Notes under the pieces: model-generated
The model's input: only the letters and a program-made list of their open reading frames with translations
The model's database searches: none
What the model was told of the DNA's origin: nothing
Made by a program: the position numbers and the translations under genes
Assembly (NCBI RefSeq): GCF_001684335.1
Contig: NZ_LOIC01000086.1
Coordinates: forward strand, 3,179-67,178
DNA length: 64,000 bases
Origin: Photorhabdus namnaonensis
GTDB taxonomy: Bacteria; Pseudomonadota; Gammaproteobacteria; Enterobacterales; Enterobacteriaceae
Direction of reading: 5' to 3'
Part shown: positions 42,901 to 46,429 of the stretch, piece by piece
Layout of the letters: every line of letters begins with the position of its first letter
How positions within the stretch are numbered: position 1 is the first letter of the stretch

Positions 42901-45404
42901 GGCTGGCCCATCAGTTGATTGCGTTGGGTGTAGAGCCGGACCAACGGGTAGCGATTTGCGTGTCACGTTCTCCGGCAATGGTGGTGGGATTGTTGGCGGT
43001 ATTAAAAGCCGGAGGAGCTTATGTGCCGCTAGATCCGGCCTATCCGGGTGAACGTCTGGCGCATATCTTGATTGATTCCACTCCTGTAGTCGTGTTGGCT
43101 GATGGTATTGGACGGGAGGCACTCAGTGAAACAGGAGTGGCGGAACGGATTGTACTCGACCCGAATATCCAATTTAATCAGCCGGACAGCAACCCACAGG
43201 TTACGGCGTTGACGCCACAGCATCTGGCGTATGTGATTTACACCTCCGGCTCAACCGGGCAACCGAAAGGTGTAATGGTAGAACATCAGGCTGTTTATCA
43301 ACGTAGTTTGGGTTTTAGTGAGACCTATGCAGTGACGGCGCAAGACCGGGTACTACAATTTTCCTCTTTTGCGTTTGATGCTTCGGTAGAAGAATTCTTT
43401 TCGTCATTATGTCATGGCGCCACGTTGGTTATCCGGAATGATAGTTGGCTGACTTCGGTGCCGGTATTTATCTCTTTAATCCGGCAACATGGTATTACAG
43501 TGATGTCTCTACCGACTCTATTTTTGTCTGAATTGGCGGTTGTAGGCGGTACATTACGACTTCCTGAGTGCCTCCGGTTAGTCATTATTGGTGGCGAGGC
43601 GGTGAAAAAGAGCGTCATTCAGGCGTGGTTTGCTCAAAAAACCTACCATCCACGGTTGTTAAATACGTATGGCCCAACGGAAAGTACTGTAATTGCAACC
43701 AGTCGGGAGATATTATCACCAGAAAATGATCGTTCAATTGGTCGGCCGGTTAAAAATACCTGTATTTACCTGTTGGACAGATACGGCCAACCGGTGCCAT
43801 TAGGTAGTATTGGCGAGATATATATTGGTGGTGTTGGCGTGGCGCGTGGTTATCTGAACCGACCTGAATTGACGGCTGAACGTTTCCTTATCGATCCATT
43901 TAGCGATAAGCCGGGTGCACGGATGTACCGTACTGGGGATTTGGCCCGTTACCTGCCGGATGGCAATTTGGAATTCTTGGGGCGTAATGACCATCAGGTG
44001 AAAATCCGTGGTTTCCGCATTGAACCGGGGGAAATTGAGGCCCGGTTGGCGGAGCACCCGGCGGTGAGTGAATCTGTGGTATTGGCGCAAGGGGAAGGGC
44101 AGGAGAAACGGCTGATTGCCTATGTCGTGGCGCCTGCGGATGAAGGGCTGGCTAACAGCCTACGTACTTACTTGAGCGCTATTTTGCCTGATTATATGGT
44201 GCCGTCAGCTTTTGTGCGGCTGGATACGCTTCCAGTAACCCCGAATGGTAAGTTGGATCGTCGTGCACTGCCGGCACCTGACAATGAAGCGTTTGCCCGT
44301 CAGGTTTTCGAAGCGCCGCAAGGCGAAACGGAAACTGTATTAGCGGCGATTTGGTGTGAATTGCTAGGGGTTGAACAGATTAGTCGGCATGACAGCTTCT
44401 TCGCGTTGGGCGGTCATTCCTTGCTCGCTATGCGAATGATAAATCTTGCCGCTGGTCGTGGTTTAGTTTGTACATTGAATATGCTGTTCCAATGGCCGGT
44501 GTTGGCCGAACTGGCTGCGAAAATCACTTCAGATTTATTATCTCAGCCACAAAGTGAGGCTATATCGGTGCGACCTGACGGAACAGGGCTGCCGTTGTTC
44601 TTTGTTCCCAGCGGAATGGGTGACCACTCCTATGTTTTCGGGTTAACTCAACATATGCAGTTAGGTTATCCGATTTATGCGCTGCCTTGGTCATCCATCA
44701 GTGAAGAACCTATGTCAACGATGGGAGAGCAAGCTGCCAGAATGGTCACTTTGATGAAAGCTGTTCAACCGGTAGGCCCGTACCAGATATGCGGTTACTC
44801 TTCTGGTGGGATATTGGCTTACGCTATTGCTCAACAGCTTTTGAATGCCGGAGAAACGGTTAATTTCTTGGGCTTGATTGATACGCCTGCGCCTCATTAT
44901 TTTAGGAAAGAATCCATACAGCCCAAATATCACTTCTTTACTGATCTGGCCCGGCGGTCAGGGGAGGAATTCCCAGAAGAGATTGCGGCGTTGTATCGGC
45001 AAATTGATGAGCTGAATTTGGTGCAGTTTATTGCAGCAGCGCAAGAACTGGCGTTATACCCTGCAAATTTGTGTGCTGATGTGATCGCAAAACGTTGGGA
45101 ACAGATCGAGCGTTATGCACAAATAGTTGCCAATTATGAGCCGCCGACATTAGCAATAACGCTGCATCAATTCTATGCGGTAGATCCTTCCCCTGCGATT
45201 TCTTTTGTGACGGATGAAAAGCCAGAGTCCATAAACATAGAACCGTCGTTGGGCTGGGAACGGGTAGTGCCTAATACTTCTCTTGAGCTGATTGCGATGC
45301 CGGGTAACCATTTTAGTTTATTGGAGGATAATGAGAATAAAACTGTTTTAGCTCAGGCTTTGAATAGGGTGCTGGCAATCAGTTTTGAAAAGGAGGTGGC
45401 GTGA
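16308..45404 (+). CDS. Giant nine-module non-ribosomal peptide synthetase
   Basis: A 9698-residue (about 1.07 MDa) single-protein assembly line. By motif reading its order is: truncated C, A1-T1, C/E-A2-T2, C/E-A3-T3, LCL-A4-T4, C/E-A5-T5, C/E-A6-T6, LCL-A7-T7, C/E-A8-T8, LCL-A9-T9, TE. Every A domain has TSGSTG and every T domain GGHSLL. Five C domains carry the dual-function motif HHLLxxxGD; three are ordinary L-type with HHIxSDG. There are no stand-alone E domains. Pocket residues predict D-aThr, D-hydrophobic, L-hydrophobic, D-Lys, D-aThr, L-hydrophobic, D-hydrophobic, L-Glu, L-Lys. The starter C is a fragment, so the product is probably not acylated. The thioesterase has Ser9498 and His9668. 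The gene is transcribed alone, between its own leader and terminator. It resembles Photorhabdus kolossin synthetase in being one enormous protein, but that enzyme has 15 modules. The architecture is solid; substrates are predictions. Confidence 0.95.
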   Translation: MKDSVVKQERIVKAEFPSQTLENINRVNDISQQIQNVKNIPQALTPSESFWCERLTALQPLQLPFESAGKQAEPKWAMSPWQLSLAKNGEEEAWRTLLQAFVIYLARLTQQAEFQIGWCVNETKDKPDMLTGFSPVVPMVVEVAFDKPWCAVADWVGDELARLTQHHTFSYDLLSHSPALHAISELTTSRPWRIAVSVTQDDSQYDQEMRGELLTLQINAQGGFRWIYDVNRLSAEVVQRMSEHLQVLISSKMKGDETPIRQLNLLPEAERTLLLETWNSTETAYPDTLCIHQLFEQQVEKTPDAIALVHEEQTLSYAELNARANRLAHQLIALGVVPDQRVAICVSRSPAMVVALLAVLKAGGAYVPLDPVYTGERLAHILTDATPAILLADNTGCDVLGEAVLAGLTVLDPNILPDRPDSNPQVPALTAQHLAYVIYTSGSTGTPKGVMVEHRNIQRLFDATESWYHFNQQDVWCLFHSIAFDFSVWELWGALRYGAKLVLVPHAIARSPQELHQFVCQHGITVLNQTPSAFKAFIASYVANPLPDCLRYIIFGGEALDPIILKPWYALREERSPQLVNMYGITETTVHVTYRELDHHDVARVVSPIGTRIPDLTLYLLDKYGQPVPLGAEGELYVGGAGVARGYLNRPELTAERFLIDPFSDKPDTRMYRTGDLARYLPGGDLEFIGRNDQQVKIRGFRIEPGEIEARLIEYPAVSESVVLAMGDGQDKRLVAYVVARADDELVNSLREHLRVRLPDYMVPSAFVRLDAFPLTPNGKLDRRALPVPGVEAFARQVYEAPQGEMEITLAAIWRELLGIEQISRHDSFFALGGHSLLGVQMIERLRSLGLTLAARDLFQFPVLSELTQTLGQHQAVVAPSNVITTATTELTPAMLPLIDLTQTDIDHIVEQVPGGIANIQDIYALSPLQDGILFHHLLAKEGDPYQLAYPMIFADRELLDRYLAAVQQVINRHDILRTAFIWQGLSAPAQVVWRQAPLSVTELTLNPADGPAGEQLAQRFDPRLYRFELSQAPLLRFAVAQETDGRWHVLQLQHHLIGDRTTMEVMSREVLAHLAGQEDNLPAPASFRNLVAQTQLGESQQKHTHFFTDMLAKVDEPTLPFGLTEVYRDGSLVTGAHWILPPELNDRLRRQARRLEVSLAALCHLAWAQVLSRTSGQEKVVFGTVLFGRMQAGEGADSGMGPFINTLPLRLDMDDTSVRDSVRTAHNRLAELLDHEHASLVLAQRCSGVQRGVPLFSSLFNYRHNTLPVASSEIINGIEFLEEQGQTNYPLVLSMEDFGDALELIAQIVEPFDSERVCGYMQRALESLVEALEQAPETPVRALNILPETERTLLLETWNATEIAYPDALCIHQLFEQQVEKTPDATALVYENQTLSYAELNACANRLAHQLITLGVEPDQRVAICVSRCPAMVVGLLAVLKAGGAYVPLDPVYSGERLTHILMDAAPTILLADNIGRIALGEKVLAEQIVLDPNTLFDQPDSNPQIPALTSQHLAYVIYTSGSTGVPKGVMVEHQGLVNLIRDKITQFAIHASSRMLQFASFGFDASVWEIMMALCGGASLDIPVDIVRQDPHRLWRYLEEQGITHACLTPALLRDGADLPMITIKPTLILGGEAPSVALLQALCGRATLFNAYGPTEITVCATTWHCPSDYADSEVPIGCPTANTRVYLLDADGQPVPLGGVGELYIGGAGVARGYLNRSELTVERFLADPFSDTPDARMYRTGDLARYLPDGNLLFVGRNDQQIKIRGFRIEPGEIEARLIEYPTVREATVLALGDGHDKRLVAYVVAPEGDGLANSLRAHLQTILPDYMVPTAFVQLDAFPLTPNGKLDRQALPAPGNAAFARQVYAAPQGEMEMLLAAIWRELLGIEQVSRYDSFFALGGHSLLAIRMVERLRHLRLTLTVRDLFQSPVLAELAQTLGQHQIVVVPPNVITSATTTLTPAMLPLINLTQPEIDLIVEQVPGGIANIQDIYALSPLQDGILFHHLLANEGDPYLLTSQMAFADRVLLDRYLAAVQQVVDRHDILRTAFIWQGLSVPAQVVLRQATLSVTELTLNPVDGLVSGQLAQRFDPRHYRLDLNEAPLLRFVVARETDGRWLLLQLMHHLIGDHTTLDVMNREVQAYLAGQGNSLPAPVPFRNLVAQVRLGISQEEHARFFTDMLAGVDEPTLPFGLTEVHRDGSQVTESHWMLTAALNDRLRSQARRLGVSLASLCHLAWAQVLSRTSGQEKVVFGTVLFGRMQAGDGADSGMGLFINTLPLRLDMDETPVRDSVQAAHTRLAGLLAHEHASLALAQRCSGVQSELPLFNSLLNYRHSDLPSTSDEIISGIEFLGGQERTNYPLALSVEDFGESLGLTAQAVQPFDPERICGYMQQALESLIEALEHAPETPVQALNILPEVERELLLETWNVTATAYPDQLCIHQLFEQQVEKNPDATALVYENQTLSYAELNACANRLAHQLIALGVEPDQRVAICVSRSPAMVVGLLAVLKAGGAYVPLDPAYPGERLAHILMDAAPTILLADNVGRTALGEKALADLMVIDPNTHSDQLDSNPQIPELTSRHLAYVIYTSGSTGTPKGVMVEHRGVVNLALAQIIRLNMRVTSRMLQFASFGFDASVWEITIALSSGASLAIPADTVRQDPYHLWRYLEEQTVTHACLTPALLRDGTDLPAITIKPTLVLAGEAPSAALLQALSGRVNLFNAYGPTEMTVCATTWHCPPDYTDTEVSIGRPIANTRVYLLDADGQPVPPGGVGELYIGGAGVARGYLNHPELTAERFLADPFSHASDARMYRTGDLARYLPDGNLVFVGRNDQQIKIRGFRIEPGEIEARLMEHPAVSEALVVALDEGADKRLVAYVAAPTDDGLINSLRAHLSAVLPDYMVPAAFVRLDAFPLTPNGKLDRRGLPAPSEEAFARQIYEAPQGETEIALAAIWREVLGIEQISRHDNFFALGGHSLLAVRVMNRIAAFGIELPLTTLFKSPSLKAFAEAVNSWRGEQGCILPAIVPISREGKLPLSFAQQRLWFLEQFEGASDTYHIPVALHLRGQLNIAAWQQALNALFARHEALRSVFVSVDGQPQVQLLAVDSGLPLSQHDLRGFPDAEVRLERLCAGEAYTPFDLSSGPLIRASLIRLADDEYQFLLTQHHIVSDGWSVNVLIRELSALYTAFSAAQSDPLPPLAIQYPDYAAWQRQWLSAERVQVQSDYWRTMLADAPVLLDLPTDRPRPPEQSFAGHVMSINLDTELTKSLKHLSEQQGVTLFMTLLSAWAVVLSRLSGQEDLVIGTPSAGRSRQEVESLIGFFVNTLALRMDLSGELTVTELLARVRQTALAAQEHQDLSFEQVVEIVQPPRRLAHTPLFQVMFAWQNNENTEWRLPGLAVSPVEPVLDRVKFDLELDLSEVDNRIVGTLSYASALFDQPTIERQVGYLRTVLQAMVVNPQQPVGEIDILAPVERQLLLETWNVTEVPRPDPWCIHQLFEQQVAKNPDATALVYQEQTLSYAELNSRANRLAHQLIALGVMPDQSVAVCVTRSPAMVVGLLAVLKAGGAYVPLDPTYPGERLTHILNDAAPLVVLADQGGRAALGEKMLAALTVFDPNTLPDQPDSNPQVSALTPQHLAYVIYTSGSTGMPKGVMVEHQAVYQRHLGFNETYAVTAQDRVLQFASFAFDASVEEFFSSLCNGATLVIRDDSWLASVQGFITLARQNRITMMSLPTLFWSELATRNDTLPLPDCLRLVIIGGEAVQKSAIQAWFTQETHRPRLLNTYGPTENTVIATCKEILSPADACSIGRPVKNTCIYLLDRYGQPVPLGSMGEIYIGGVGVARGYLNRPALSVERFMPDPFSALSGTRMYRTGDLARYLPNGNLEFLGRNDQQVKIRGFRIEPGEIETRLAEHPDVRDVTVLALGDGQDKRLVAYVVAPAGKALANSLRTHLRAILPDYMVPSAFVRLDMLPLTPNGKLDRRALPVPGEEAFARQVYEAPQGETEIALAAIWRELLGIEQISRYDSFFALGGHSLLAIRMVERLRNLGLTLAVRDLFQSPVLSELAQTLGQHQIVMIPVNVITPETTAITPEMLPLIDLTQVEIDHIVEQVPGGIANVQDIYALSPLQDGILFHHLLENEGDPYLVVSQMAFAERSLLDRYLAAVQQVVDRHDILRTAFIWQGLSAPAQVVWRQATLSVTELTLEPSDGSISGQLTQRFNPRHHRLDLSKAPLLRFVVAQDTDGRWILLQLQHHLIGDHTTLDVMDREVQAYLAGQGNRLPAPAPFRNLVAQVRLGVSQEEHARFFTDMLAEVDEPTLPFGLTEVYRDGSQVTESHRMLTAGLNDRLRSQARRLGVSLAALCHLAWAQVLSRTSGQEKVVFGTVLFGRMVAGEGADNGMGLFINTLPLRLNIDETPVRDSVQAAHIRLAGLLEHEHASLALAQRCSGVQGEIPLFNSLLNYRHNTLSATSDEIISGIEFLGGQERTNYPFVLSVEDFGESLGLTAQVVQPFDPESLCGYMQQALESLAAALEQTPEIPVRALEILPEAERTLLLKTWNATETAYPDQLCIHQLFEQQVEQTPDAIALVYEEQTFSYTELNIRANRLAHQLIALGVEPDQRVAICVSRSPAMVVGVLAILKAGGAYVPLDPVYTGERLTHIMTDAAPAMVLADDIGRDVLGEKTLAALTVLDPNTLPDQPDSNPQIPVLTSRHLAYVIYTSGSTGTPKGVMVEHRNILRLFEATESWYHFNRQDVWCLFHSIAFDFSVWELWGALRYGAKLVLVPHEIARSPQELHQFVCQHGITVLNQTPSAFKAFIASYAANPLPDQLRYIIFGGEALDPGMLRPWYRLREETSPRLVNMYGITETTVHVTYRELNSHDVEQITSPIGTRIPDLTLYLLDKYGQPVPLGVTGELYVGGGGVARGYLNRPELTAERFLADPFSDQPGARMYRTGDLARYLSDGNLEFLGRNDQQVKIRGFRIEPGEIETRLIEHSAVREAAVLALGDGQDKRLVAYVVAPVNDGLVNSLRTHLSKMLPDYMVPSAFVRLDAFPLTSNGKLDRRALPAPDSEAVARQVYAAPLGETEIALAAIWCELLGIEQVSRHDSFFALGGHSLLAVRMIERLRHLGLTLAVRDLFQSPVLSDLAQTLRQQLVVGVPSNMITPATTTITPAMLPLINLTQPEIDLIIGQIPGGVANIQDIYALSPLQDGILFHHLLASEGDPYLLMGQMAFADRTLLDRYLAAVQQVVDRHDILRTAFIWQGLSGPAQVVLRQAALSVTELALNPADGPVSDQLTRRFDPRQHRLDLNEAPLLRFVAAQETDGRWILLQLQHHLIGDHTTLDIMNREVQVYLAGQGNRLSAPVPFRNLVAQARLGVSQEEHTRFFTDMLAAVDEPTLPFGLTEVHRDGSQVTESHRMLTAALNDRLRSQARHLGVSLAALCHLAWAQVLSRTSGQEKVVFGTVLFGRMQAGEGADNGMGLFINTLPLRLDINNTPVRDSVQAAHTRLAGLLEHEHASLALAQRCSSVQGEIPLFNSLLNYRHNALPVMSDEFISGIEFLSGQERTNYSLTLSMEDFGESLGLTVQAVQPFDPERICGYMQQALESLAEVLEQAPETPVRALNILPEIERKLLLETWNATETAYLDQLCIHQLFEQQVEKNPDATALVYENQTLSYAELNACANRLAHQLIALGVEPDQRVAICVSRSPAMVVGLLAVLKAGGAYVPLDPAYPGERLAHILMDAAPAILLVDEVGRTALGEKVLAEQTVLDPNTLFDQLSSNPQRPTLTSQHLAYVIYTSGSTGTPKGVMIEHSGLVNLIQEKITQFDIHAGSRMLQFASFSFDASVWEIMMALGSGACLDIPIDTVRQDPRRLWYYLEEQSITHACLTPALLRDGADLPAIAIKPTLILGGEAPSAALLGTLCGQATLFNAYGPTEITVCATTWHYPSDYMDTEVPIGRPTANTQIYLLDADSQPVPLGCIGELYIGGAGVARGYLNRPELTVERFLIDPFSDVPNARMYRTGDLARYLPDGNLVFVGRSDQQIKIRGFRIEPGEIEARLTEHPVVREALVLALGDGQNKRLVAYVAASADDGLVNRLRAHLSAVLPDYMVPAAFVRLDAFPLTPNGKLDRRGLPAPSEEAFARQIYEAPQGEAEIALAAIWREILGIEQISRHDNFFALGGHSLLAVRVMNRVAALGIELPLTTLFKSPSLAAFAEEISARLDKQGGTLPAIMPISREGMLPLSFAQQRLWFLAQFNGVSDTYHIPVALHLRGQLDIAAWQQALNALFARHEALRSVFVSVNGQPQVQLLGPDGGLLLSQHDLRGIPNVETVLERLSTEEAYTPFDLNSGPLIRASLIRLMDDEYQFLFTQHHIISDGWSVNVLIRELSALYTAFLTEQSDPLPPLVIQYPDYAAWQRQWLSAERVQVQSDYWRTMLADAPVLLDLPADRPRPSEQSFAGNIVPIKLDAELTTSLKRLSEQHGVTLFMTLLSAWAMVLSRLSGQEDLVIGTPSAGRRRQEVESLIGFFVNTLALRIDLSGELTVTELLTRVRQTALAAQEHQDLPFEQVVEIVQPPRQLAHTPLFQVMFAWQNNENTEWQLPGLVVSPADQDFDVVKFDLELNLSEEEGRIVGGLSYATALFDQSTIERHAGYLHSVLQAMVTHSQQRVGEIDILAPVERRLLLETWNATETAYPDALCIHQLFEQQAEKNPDAIALVHEDQTLSYAELNARANRLAHQLIVLGVEPDQRVAICVARSPAMVVGLLAVMKAGGAYVPLDPAYSGERLTHILIDAAPVILLADNAGCVALGEKVSSLTVLDPNSLPDQPGSNPQVPALTARHLAYVIYTSGSTGTPKGVMVEHRGLVNLIGDKITQFDIRAGSRMLQFASFGFDASVWEIMMALCGGAALDIPVDTVRQDLRRLWHYLEEQAVTHACLTPALLRDGTDLPVITIKPTLILGGEAPSAALLQALSSQATLFNAYGPTEITVCATTWHCPSDYADTGVPIGRPTANTLIYLLDAYGQPVPLGAIGELYIGGAGVTRGYLNRPELTAERFLTDPFSDVPEARMYRTGDLARYLPDGNLVFVGRNDQQVKIRGFRIEPGEIEARLTEHPAVSEAQVLALGDGLDKHLVAYVVAEVDDRLAVNLRAYLSTQLPDYMVPTAFVRLDAFPLTQNGKLDRRALPAPDGEAFARQIYVAPQGATETALAAIWRELLGIEQISRHDSFFALGGHSLLAVQMIERLRNLGLTLAVRDLFHLPVLSELAQTLGRHQAVVIPPNVITPATTTLTPEMLPLIDLTQPEIDFIVGQVPGGIANIQDIYALSPLQDGILFHHLLADQGDPYLLIEQMIFTDRSLLNRYLAAVQQVVDRHDILRTAFIWQGLSAPVQVVLRRAALSMTELTLDPTDGLISDQLAERFDPRRHRIDLNQAPLLRFVVAQDTDGRWNVLQLLHHLIGDHTTLDVMSREVQAYLAGQGGSLPAPTPFRHLVAQARLGVSQTEHTRFFTDMLAGVDEPTLPFGLAEVHRDGLQVTQSHRMLTTELNDRLRSQARCLGVSLASLCHLAWAQVLSRTSSQRKVVFGTVLFGRMQAGEGADNGMGLFINTLPLRLDIDETPVWDSVQAAHTRLAGLLEHEHASLALAQRCSGVQGEIPLFNSLLNYRHNTLSATSDEIIRGIEFLGGQERTNYPFVLSVEDFGESLGLTAQVVQPFDPENLCGYMQQALESLAAALEQTPEIPVRALEILPEAERTLLLKTWNATETAYPDQLCVHQLFEQQVEKTPDATALEYQEQTLSYAELNTRANRLAHQLITLGVVPDQRVAICVSRSPAMVVALLAVLKAGGAYVPLDSTYPGERLAHILADAEPVILLADNAGRTALGEKALADLIVLDPNTLPDQPDSNPQIPALTSQHLAYVIYTSGSTGTPKGVMVEHRSLLNLHGTLTERIFASSSAPYRVSLNASISFDSVLKNLLGLLNGYTLVIVPQDVRADGTALLQFLAAKNLDVLDCTPMQLEMLLAAGLSQHQKALMLLVGGEPIPVQTWQTVTEIPQLTAYNVYGPTECTVDATLACIEPAHPYPTIGRPLANIHLYLLDNVGHPVPLGVVGELYIGGAGVARGYLNRQELTAERFLADPFSDKPGARMYRTGDLARYLPDGNLVFIGRNDHQVKIRGFRIELGEIEARLAEYPAVSESAVLALGDSQDKRLVAYVVAQADDGLINSLREHLSAKLPDYMVPAAFVRLDAFPVTPNGKLDRRALPAPDEGAFARQVYEAPQGETEMALAAIWRELLGIEQISRYDNFFALGGHSLLAVRVMNRVAALGAELPLTTLFKSPSLAAFAKVVSTRFGQQDNILSAILPISRESALPLSFAQQRLWFLAQFEGVSDTYHIPMALRLCGQLDIAAWQQALNALFARHEALRSIFVSVDGQPRVRLLAADSGLSLSLHDLRGIPDAETMLERLSIEEAHTAFDLSHGPLIRASLIRLTDDEYRFLLTQHHIISDGWSVNVLVCELNALYTAFLAGQPDPLPPLAIQYPDYAAWQRQWLSAERERVQSDYWRTMLADAPILLDLPTDRPRLPQQSFVGNVLPINLDAELTKSLKILSEQHGVTLFMTLLAAWATVLSRLSGQEDLVIGTPSAGRGRQEVESLIGFFVNTLALRIDLSGELNVTELLARVRQTALEAQEHQDLPFEQVVEIVQPPRRLAHTPLFQVMFAWQNNESTEWRLPALAVSPVDQAFDVVKFDLELNLFEEEGRIVGALNYATALFDQQTIERHVGYLHAVLQAMAANPQQLVGKIDILKPADRRLLLETWNATETAYPDALCIHQLFEQQVEKTPDATALVYEDQTLNYAELNTRANRLAHQLIALGVEPDQRVAICVSRSPAMVVGLLAVLKAGGAYVPLDPAYPGERLAHILIDSTPVVVLADGIGREALSETGVAERIVLDPNIQFNQPDSNPQVTALTPQHLAYVIYTSGSTGQPKGVMVEHQAVYQRSLGFSETYAVTAQDRVLQFSSFAFDASVEEFFSSLCHGATLVIRNDSWLTSVPVFISLIRQHGITVMSLPTLFLSELAVVGGTLRLPECLRLVIIGGEAVKKSVIQAWFAQKTYHPRLLNTYGPTESTVIATSREILSPENDRSIGRPVKNTCIYLLDRYGQPVPLGSIGEIYIGGVGVARGYLNRPELTAERFLIDPFSDKPGARMYRTGDLARYLPDGNLEFLGRNDHQVKIRGFRIEPGEIEARLAEHPAVSESVVLAQGEGQEKRLIAYVVAPADEGLANSLRTYLSAILPDYMVPSAFVRLDTLPVTPNGKLDRRALPAPDNEAFARQVFEAPQGETETVLAAIWCELLGVEQISRHDSFFALGGHSLLAMRMINLAAGRGLVCTLNMLFQWPVLAELAAKITSDLLSQPQSEAISVRPDGTGLPLFFVPSGMGDHSYVFGLTQHMQLGYPIYALPWSSISEEPMSTMGEQAARMVTLMKAVQPVGPYQICGYSSGGILAYAIAQQLLNAGETVNFLGLIDTPAPHYFRKESIQPKYHFFTDLARRSGEEFPEEIAALYRQIDELNLVQFIAAAQELALYPANLCADVIAKRWEQIERYAQIVANYEPPTLAITLHQFYAVDPSPAISFVTDEKPESINIEPSLGWERVVPNTSLELIAMPGNHFSLLEDNENKTVLAQALNRVLAISFEKEVA
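18931..22150 (+). other. NRPS-9 module 2: C/E, A (hydrophobic), T
   Basis: The C/E domain has HHLLAKEGD (~19111) and HHLIGDR. The A pocket reads DAWCIGAVCK, close in form to aromatic codes such as DAWTIAAICK (Phe in GrsA) but with Cys at 278; Phe, Trp or another hydrophobic residue is possible. The residue is flipped to D by the next C/E. Confidence 0.8.
22151..25360 (+). other. NRPS-9 module 3: C/E, A (hydrophobic), T
   Basis: C/E motif HHLLANEGD at ~22325. The A pocket reads DAWCVAAVCK, one change (Cys278) from the common Phe code DAWTVAAVCK. The T domain begins DNFFALGG and feeds an L-type C domain, so the residue should stay L. Confidence 0.8.
25361..28530 (+). other. NRPS-9 module 4: LCL, A (Lys), T
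   Basis: An ordinary C domain with LSFAQQRLWFL and HHIVSDGWS (~25807). The A pocket reads DAESIGTVIK, close to the bacitracin Lys code DAESIGSVCK, with Glu239 to hold the side-chain charge. The next C/E makes it D-Lys. Confidence 0.8.
28531..31770 (+). other. NRPS-9 module 5: C/E, A (Thr), T
   Basis: C/E motif HHLLENEGD at ~28712. The A pocket DFWNIGMVHK is again the Thr code, and the core is nearly identical to module 1, pointing to duplication. The next C/E gives D-allo-Thr. The last ~370 bases of this C/E are nearly the same as in module 8. Confidence 0.87.
31771..34980 (+). other. NRPS-9 module 6: C/E, A (hydrophobic), T
   Basis: C/E motif HHLLASEGD at ~31955. The A pocket DAWCIGAVCK is the same as in modules 2 and 7. 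The A-T junction (34630-34790) is almost base-identical to that of module 3. The DNFF-type T domain feeds an L-type C domain, so the residue stays L. Confidence 0.8.
34981..38140 (+). other. NRPS-9 module 7: LCL, A (hydrophobic), T
   Basis: L-type C domain with HHIISDGWS (~35437). The A pocket reads DAWCIGAVCK. The residue becomes D through the C/E of module 8. Confidence 0.8.
38141..41360 (+). other. NRPS-9 module 8: C/E, A (Glu), T
   Basis: C/E motif HHLLADQGD at ~38321. The A core differs from all the others (40125-40600) and its pocket reads DSKDLGVVDK, one change from the surfactin Glu code DAKDLGVVDK. The DNFF-type T domain feeds an L-type C domain, so L-Glu is expected. Confidence 0.82.
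41361..44530 (+). other. NRPS-9 module 9: LCL, A (Lys), T
   Basis: L-type C domain with HHIISDGWS (~41814). The A pocket DAESIGTVIK is the same as module 4. No epimerising domain follows, so the last residue should be L-Lys. The T domain passes the chain to the thioesterase. Confidence 0.8.
44545..45401 (+). other. NRPS-9 thioesterase domain
   Basis: An alpha/beta-hydrolase type I thioesterase of ~285 residues. The nucleophile motif GYSSGG has Ser9498 (44799-44801), the acid is probably in LIDTPAP, and His9668 lies in PGNHFS (45309-45311). It releases the peptide by hydrolysis or cyclisation. The Thr hydroxyls or Lys amines are possible ring-closing groups, but the sequence does not decide this. 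Confidence 0.88.
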
Positions 45405-45447
45405 TACTAATAAGTAAGGAATATTGGATAATTTAACGTTGGTGTGA

Positions 45448-45488
45448 CAATCCGGTATATATTGTTTATACCGGATTGTTTTTGTTTT
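45448..45488 (+). terminator. Terminator of the nine-module NRPS
   Basis: CAATCCGGTATA pairs with TATACCGGATTG over a 7-base loop, followed by TTTTTTG-type T-rich DNA. It is matched by related hairpins at 63138 and 15473. Confidence 0.9.
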
Positions 45489-45754
45489 AAAACAGAATAA
45501 GAGAACTAATAATTTCCATATGGGTTATTTAATCAAGTTTTTCTATCGTTGATAGTAATTTAATCTAATTTGATTTTGTGTTTTATTGATTTTCTTTGCT
45601 ACATATAAAAATATATTTCATTGTTGTTTTTATGAATTATTAAGAATAATTAATGTAAATTTTGAAAGTAACCATATATTTCTCATCGTTAATATTGACC
45701 GATATAATGTCTATATATTCCTCTGATATCTTGAAATTGAACTATAAATTAACA

Positions 45755-45885
45755 AATGTCACAGCGAAGCGAGTCATCCTCACGTACTATGTGTACGCTC
45801 CGGTTTTTCCGCGTTGTCCGTGTTCACTGTTCATTGATAAGAATGACCTGAAACAATTACGCCTATTGGGATAGGCTCTTATTGT
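45755..45885 (+). repeat. Interspersed repeat, copy 1
   Basis: About 125 bp with TCACGTACTATGTGTACGCTCCG, a small palindrome, then GTTGTCCGTGTTCACTGTTCA and a TTACGCCTATTGGGATAGG end. A diverged copy lies in inverted orientation at 63505-63650. A short open frame covers it, but the resemblance is at DNA level and no start signal fits. The rest of 45489-46429 is AT-rich; 45940-45990 and 46012-46090 resemble 63865-63900 and 15935-16005, with no gene recognised. Confidence 0.6.
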
Positions 45886-46429
45886 TTTATAAAAATAATG
45901 TTTGTTTCAAAATAGTGTGTAATAAAGCTATTTCTCGTTTTAAATTGTTTCTTTATGGTATTAAATGTAGTCATATTTATATCGACTTTATAATCTTATT
46001 ATTATAAAACAATATAATGAATTTAATTTTAATTTGTATTGATTCGTTTACGGTATTTACATTAACTATATTATTTATTTGTTGAAAAATAGGGTGTTAT
46101 GCATTACTTTAACCCAGACTTATATCTTCAAATAATTGAATATATAGGATGGTTTGTAAATGTTGAATAAGTTACATTTGTAATTGAGATATTGGTTAAT
46201 TATTAAGATAAAGAATTTATTTTATAAGTAATTATCAAAGTAAACTTTTTTGGTAATTGAGGGGTGATTTGCTCGTTTTATTTTTATAAATTTCTCATTT
46301 GTTTTTGGAATAATTCCAATTGGATATTAATAGAAAATAGATAAAATACAGTGGTGATTTAGTGTTTATGTACAATTAAATATAGTTAACGGTTCCATTT
46401 TAAATAATGGAATTCAATATTAGCCAATT

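Noticed and set aside
16308..45404. Identification as kolossin synthetase
   Set aside because: Kolossin synthetase has 15 modules; this protein has nine, counted from nine TSGSTG A-domain cores.
45662..45874. A 70-codon plus-strand frame after the nine-module NRPS
   Set aside because: Its second half is the interspersed repeat also present inverted at 63505-63650; there is no ribosome site and the first half is AT-rich filler.
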